Shown: in pieces, positions 60,501 to 64,000 of the stretch
Layout of the letters: each line of letters opens with the position of its first letter
Position numbering within the stretch: the first letter of the stretch is position 1
Origin: Begonia masoniana
Lineage: Eukaryota; Streptophyta; Magnoliopsida; Cucurbitales; Begoniaceae
Direction of reading: 5' to 3'
DNA: 64,000 nt
Assembly: GCA_022432975.1 (NCBI GenBank)
Contig: CM039508.1
Location: forward strand, 46,279,646-46,343,645
Notes under the pieces: model-generated
What the model was told of the DNA's origin: nothing
The model's input: only the letters and a program-made list of their open reading frames with translations
Databases searched by the model: none
Program-made: the position numbers and the translations under genes

Positions 60501-61793
60501 GTCTTTTTATATATAGCATAAAATTATTGTTTAATCAGATTCAGGAACTTGGAAATGGCAAGAAACACATTGTCATCCAAATTCCAATATTGGCATTAAA
60601 ACAAGTCAAACACAAATGTGACTACTATTTTTCCTTTTTATGTAGGAAAAAACTTATTGGACCAACCAAATAAAAAATGCAGTAGAAAATCTCACCTTGG
60701 CAACCGTCAGCTTTTTTAAGTAATGCCTCATAATCAGCAGCCAAGAGCTTTGCACGCTTCCTCTTCCTCTTTGGTCCAAATGCATCCTCAAATGGCTCAG
60801 TATCCAGAAGATGAACTCTGGATTGCTAAAGAGATTAAAAATACTGTATTAGCTTATCATTGACAGATAAGATGCTGCTGAAACCAAAACTTTATTTGCA
60901 TCGGACATTTAAATTTGGTCACTGGCTCTTTCAAACAACAAAAACAGACCAAAACTAAATTACATCAATACACGGAAATCCATATACAGCCATGGGTATG
61001 AAAGGAAATCCTTAAAGGGTTTACTGTTGTAGACATCGAAATCACCGAACTTGATAGTCTTCCTCTAAAGCCATCTCTAGAAAGTAATTTACCACATAAT
61101 ACTTCCTAAATGTGGTAGTTACTAAAGGAGGGAAAAGAACTCAAAGTCAAACGGAATGTGATTGTAAGCATCTTAGATGAAACGTCAAGCATAAAAGAGC
61201 AATAAATGAAAACCTTGTTCATCTTTTACCTTCTGATGGTCATTCAAGAGGGACAAAGGCAACTTTTTCTCCTTCAAAATGACATTATATTGACTGGACA
61301 TCCGATTCTGAAGCTCGTCTCGGAAAATTTCAAGCTCCTTCTGGTTTACAACTCTAGTGTTCCCTGCAAAGTCGGGAATTCTATGACCATTCTACAACAA
61401 ATCATAGATAAAAAGCATCTTCCTTCATCGAATTTTGGCTACTCAAAATCGAGCATTAACTTGTGCTCAAAAAAGTTGCTCCCCTCTCTCTCTCCCCCAC
61501 CATAATTCCACTTCAAAGAAAGTATTTCTGTATATTAATGCATATGAAACATAATTTGACGTACCGAACCAGCGGCGATCAGGTTGGATCCGCGTGCAGG
61601 GCAACTCTTTCGATTGGTACTCATTTCTCAAAATCTTTCCTTTACGATCGCGCTTCGGCCTCGTATTATACATCTTAAGCCGACGTACCGTAGCGGCGCT
61701 GCGAGAATCCTTGTCCCCATCTTTTCGGTTAACGTCAAGCGAATGCTTCGGCTTTCCGGATATGTTCACCTTCCGCTCTTTCATCTTTGCCAT
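57527..61793 (-). CDS. NUG2: Nuclear/nucleolar GTPase 2 (NOG2/GNL2/NGP1), circularly permuted
   Basis: Circularly permuted GTPase that binds pre-60S ribosomal particles in the nucleolus and is needed for 27S rRNA processing and late 60S maturation. Eleven exons in transcript order: 61793-61565, 61363-61230, 60825-60696, 60469-60309, 59888-59787, 59641-59537, 59423-59295, 58966-58826, 58580-58480, 58267-58210, 57907-57527, giving 556 aa. The N-terminal NGP1NT domain has [17 protein letters not shown] and an ...[11 protein letters not shown] basic patch. G motifs come in permuted order: G4 NKCD (~251), G5-like ASINK (~279), G1 GYPNVGKSS (~313), G2 PGET (~338), G3 DCPG (~358). The C-terminal tail is acidic and Ser-rich. 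Both length and motif order are normal for the family. Confidence 0.95.
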
Positions 61794-62104
61794 CTTAATT
61801 TATCGACCGTATATTTGCCTGCTAACAGAAAATCTCAACAAGGCCGAAACCAATCAGAGATGCTTGTACTCAGGCGCAGCTACAAAGAAAGCAAGAAGTA
61901 ACTGTGAAGCCTGAAACGGCGCCGACCTCAGTTAGGGTCTCGCAGCGCGAACTAAAGGTTCAAGAAGATTAAATAGTTGTGGATCGGTTCAGCTGTTGGG
62001 TCATATAAGTTGTCGGGTAAGTCGGAAAGCCCATCTTTGAAACCCGGGTCATTAGGACTATCCATATTATAATTTTGGGTAAAGTTCAAAAAAAAAAAAC
62101 CTCT
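61794..62104. other. NUG2 promoter region
   Basis: Short GC-richer segment around 61870-61960, then AT-rich. No clear TATA box. No gene. Confidence 0.4.
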
Positions 62105-62437
62105 TAAAAGTATGTAGACGGTGATACCATAGAAGCAGTACTAACATGGGCAACGTCGTTATTGCTTAATAATTCTCACGCCATGAAAATAGTTCAGAAA
62201 GAGTTTGACGACGAGATTGGTAGGGAAAGAGTAGTGAATGATTTGGACATGGGGAAGTTGGTTTACCTACTAGCAATATTTAAAGAGACGATGCGTTTAT
62301 ATCCACCGGGACCTCTCACTAGAACGTGTGAGTTCACTGAAGATTGTATTGTCGGAGGGTACCACAAACCTAAAGGGACCCGCTTCACTCCGAACTTATG
62401 GAGGATCCAAACTTTCAACGTTTTCTCGCGCTTTTGA
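62105..62437 (+). pseudogene. Cytochrome P450 fragment (CYP82-like)
   Basis: In frame from about 62105: DGDTIEAVLTWATSLLLNN matches the P450 I helix (normally AGSDTT..TLTWALSLLLNN). DEIGRERVVNDLDMGKLVYL follows, then KETMRLYPPGPLTR (the ExxR of the K helix), EFTEDCIVGGYHKPKGTR and NLWRIQT. The wording is that of CYP82-type enzymes. The whole N-terminal half and the heme-binding Cys region are missing, and the I-helix glycine and threonine pattern is altered. No internal stop occurs before 62435. A partial, inactive remnant. Confidence 0.8.
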
Positions 62438-63357
62438 TAATCTTTTCGCTTCTTCTTCATTGCCTTCCTTCCTCGTTCTAAAATAACAACTCCACCGGAG
62501 TCTTATTTCCCGATGAACTTTTAACTCTCTCTCCCTCATGGTGAGAGAGAAAGATAATGAATTTAACGGAATTGTACTAGATGTTAACAGTAAGGTGTCC
62601 GTTGTTAATACTTCAAATTCTAAAGAGTTATTTGGCAAAATTAAAAATTTAAAACATAAATTGAAAATACTCATTTATTTTAGGGATTCATTTTGATATT
62701 TGACCTTACTACAAATTATGTTACTTTGACACCTCTCAAAAGTAATCTGATTTTCTAGAAAAAATGTCAACGTAACATTGCGACCAAGAGGCATCAACCT
62801 CTTCCGTGTTTCTAAATTATGCAATGTAACCATTGTTCTCCATTCTCACTTTCTAAATCTTACATTTTGACATGACACACATTAATTAGTGTAATTAATG
62901 TGATAAACTATAAATAATTAAAATAAGACATTAATTGCACTATTAAATTAATATCAAGTTAAGATATAAGAATTTGAATGTAAAAATATAATGTAAATAT
63001 AACATTATTCTTCTAAATTTTGTCGAAAAATTCGTAACATGTAACGTATCGAGTAGTCATTGGACGATCTTAGATCAAAAGATTCTAAATACTAAATCGA
63101 TCGGTTATTCTTTCATCAGTCGTCGACTCAATGCCCGATCATTCAGATGAAAAATAAACATTCCATTTCAGAATCATGCTCTGGTTAAATATTTTGTCTA
63201 ATCCATCAATTTTGGAGTTCCCATAATAACATATCTAATTTCATCACTCAAAAAAGGAAGAAAATTAAAACTAAAATTAAAAGCCCACCTAGTTTCATAA
63301 ATTTTATGTTTTTATTCTAAAAACATGAAGTACCTCTTCATGAAGCAAGTGGAAGAG
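62438..63357. other. Gene-free AT-rich stretch
   Basis: 62580-62705 is an inverted relative of the dispersed repeats near 21.5 and 30.2 kb. No gene seen. Confidence 0.45.
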
Positions 63358-64000
63358 CTATTGGAGGAAGATTTGTGTTGGCTGGAGGCTTCCTCTGAGT
63401 GAGTCGTGGCCAAGCTGTGCTCTCTCGTTATCTCCGAAGCCGAGGATTTTCCCCTCATTAGTAATAGCCACCGTGTGGTACAAGCCGGTGCTGATTTGCG
63501 AAACTTTGTGGCATCTCAAGCTATTGAGGCTTTGAGGGCGGGTGACTTTATCGGATATTCCACGTTCGGGGAATCCGAGGCTGCCGAATCCCATCCACCC
63601 AAATCCATAAACTACACCAGTATCGAGCAAAACAAATGTTTTTCTCTTTCTTGCACAGACCTGCATAATTTACATCGCACAAATTGCTGATCAAGTTCAA
63701 CACTGTCTGAGTGATATAATAGAGCGAAACAGGGCGAGCCCGAGAAGATTGTTAGTCATTTTTTAACTTAAAAACCTGAAATTTTATGGATTTTTCGATG
63801 TATTAACAGGTAAATTTATGCTAATTTTCTGGAAGTAGTACGAAAATCATAGTCTTGCAGATCAAAACAAGGCAATAAGCCACACAATACCGGAATCGCG
63901 GAAGCAATCCACACATCTATCTTTTTAGCATTGTCAAAATGTTTTTATACACAATACCTGGACAACAAGATGGCTCTTAAGGCTATTCAAGAGACATGGA
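63358..64000 (-). CDS. RCC1-repeat family protein, 3' end (5' partial)
   Basis: Beta-propeller protein of the RCC1/UVR8 type; the function of this plant subgroup is unclear. Transcript order: an exon from beyond the window to 63958 (...SHLVVQ), intron 63957-63661 (GTATTG...CAG), last exon 63660-63358, stop TAG. The join is in phase and reads SHLVVQ|VCARKRKTFVLL. RCC1 features: GVVYGFGWMGFGSLGF, QISTGLYHTVAITNEGKILG and FGDNERAQLGHDSLRGS, i.e. blade strands with the Gly-rich turns. Most of the gene lies past the right edge. The C-terminus ends right after the last blade. Confidence 0.8.

Noticed and set aside
1..64000. CRISPR arrays, bacterial operons or a tRNA/rRNA gene
   Set aside because: No regularly spaced repeat-spacer pattern and no tRNA or rRNA core found by eye; the content is plant nuclear. 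A tRNAscan run would settle tRNA genes.

Overview
The window is nuclear DNA from a flowering plant. It has AT-rich intergenic DNA, short exons split by AT-rich GT-AG introns, a nucleus-encoded chloroplast IF-1, an MLO protein, an NLR fragment, LDL2-type histone demethylase, and many MITE and retrotransposon remnants. A eudicot, probably a rosid, fits best; I cannot name the species. One 100-N scaffold gap lies at 16943-17042. Exon models below were built by hand from splice signals, reading phase and family knowledge.

Layout. 1-2.8 kb: the 3' part of an LSD1-like histone demethylase (LDL2 type, 5' end outside the window). 3.4-7.2 kb: a 12-exon PLP enzyme of the methionine gamma-lyase/aluminium-resistance family. 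7.3-7.9 kb: a truncated coiled-coil NLR on the minus strand. 8.3-8.8 kb: a probable Copia LTR. 10.5-11.9 kb: a single-exon nepenthesin-type aspartic protease on the minus strand. 12-18.4 kb: gene-poor, with a 37-nt G run, the scaffold gap, a decayed Gypsy integrase and other repeats. 18.5-27.7 kb: an intact DUF2921 membrane protein followed by two decayed partial copies, one keeping only the C-terminal part and one only the N-terminal part.

28.5 kb: chloroplast IF-1. 28.9-34.2 kb: transposon-rich DNA with an 84-bp tandem repeat and one small TATA-driven ORF (33.0 kb). 34.3 kb: a small acidic protein with a mitochondrial-type presequence. 35.9-41.2 kb: a TRF4/5-type non-canonical poly(A) polymerase (13 exons). 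43.2-46.6 kb: a choline transporter-like protein (10 exons). 47.2 kb: a small secreted Cys-rich protein with an internal duplication. 48.3-53.4 kb: an MLO protein on the minus strand (15 exons). 57.5-61.8 kb: the nucleolar circularly permuted GTPase NUG2/NOG2 on the minus strand (11 exons). 62.1 kb: a cytochrome P450 remnant. 63.4-64.0 kb: the 3' end of an RCC1-repeat protein on the minus strand.

The genes are unrelated housekeeping, membrane and defence genes and do not form a pathway. I found no convincing new multi-gene system. The most informative features are the DUF2921 copy set (partition of the gene, a conversion-like identity step, and a transposon 100 bp from the intact start codon), three GC-AG introns in three neighbouring genes, a long near-perfect hairpin in one of those introns, and two uncharacterised small proteins.
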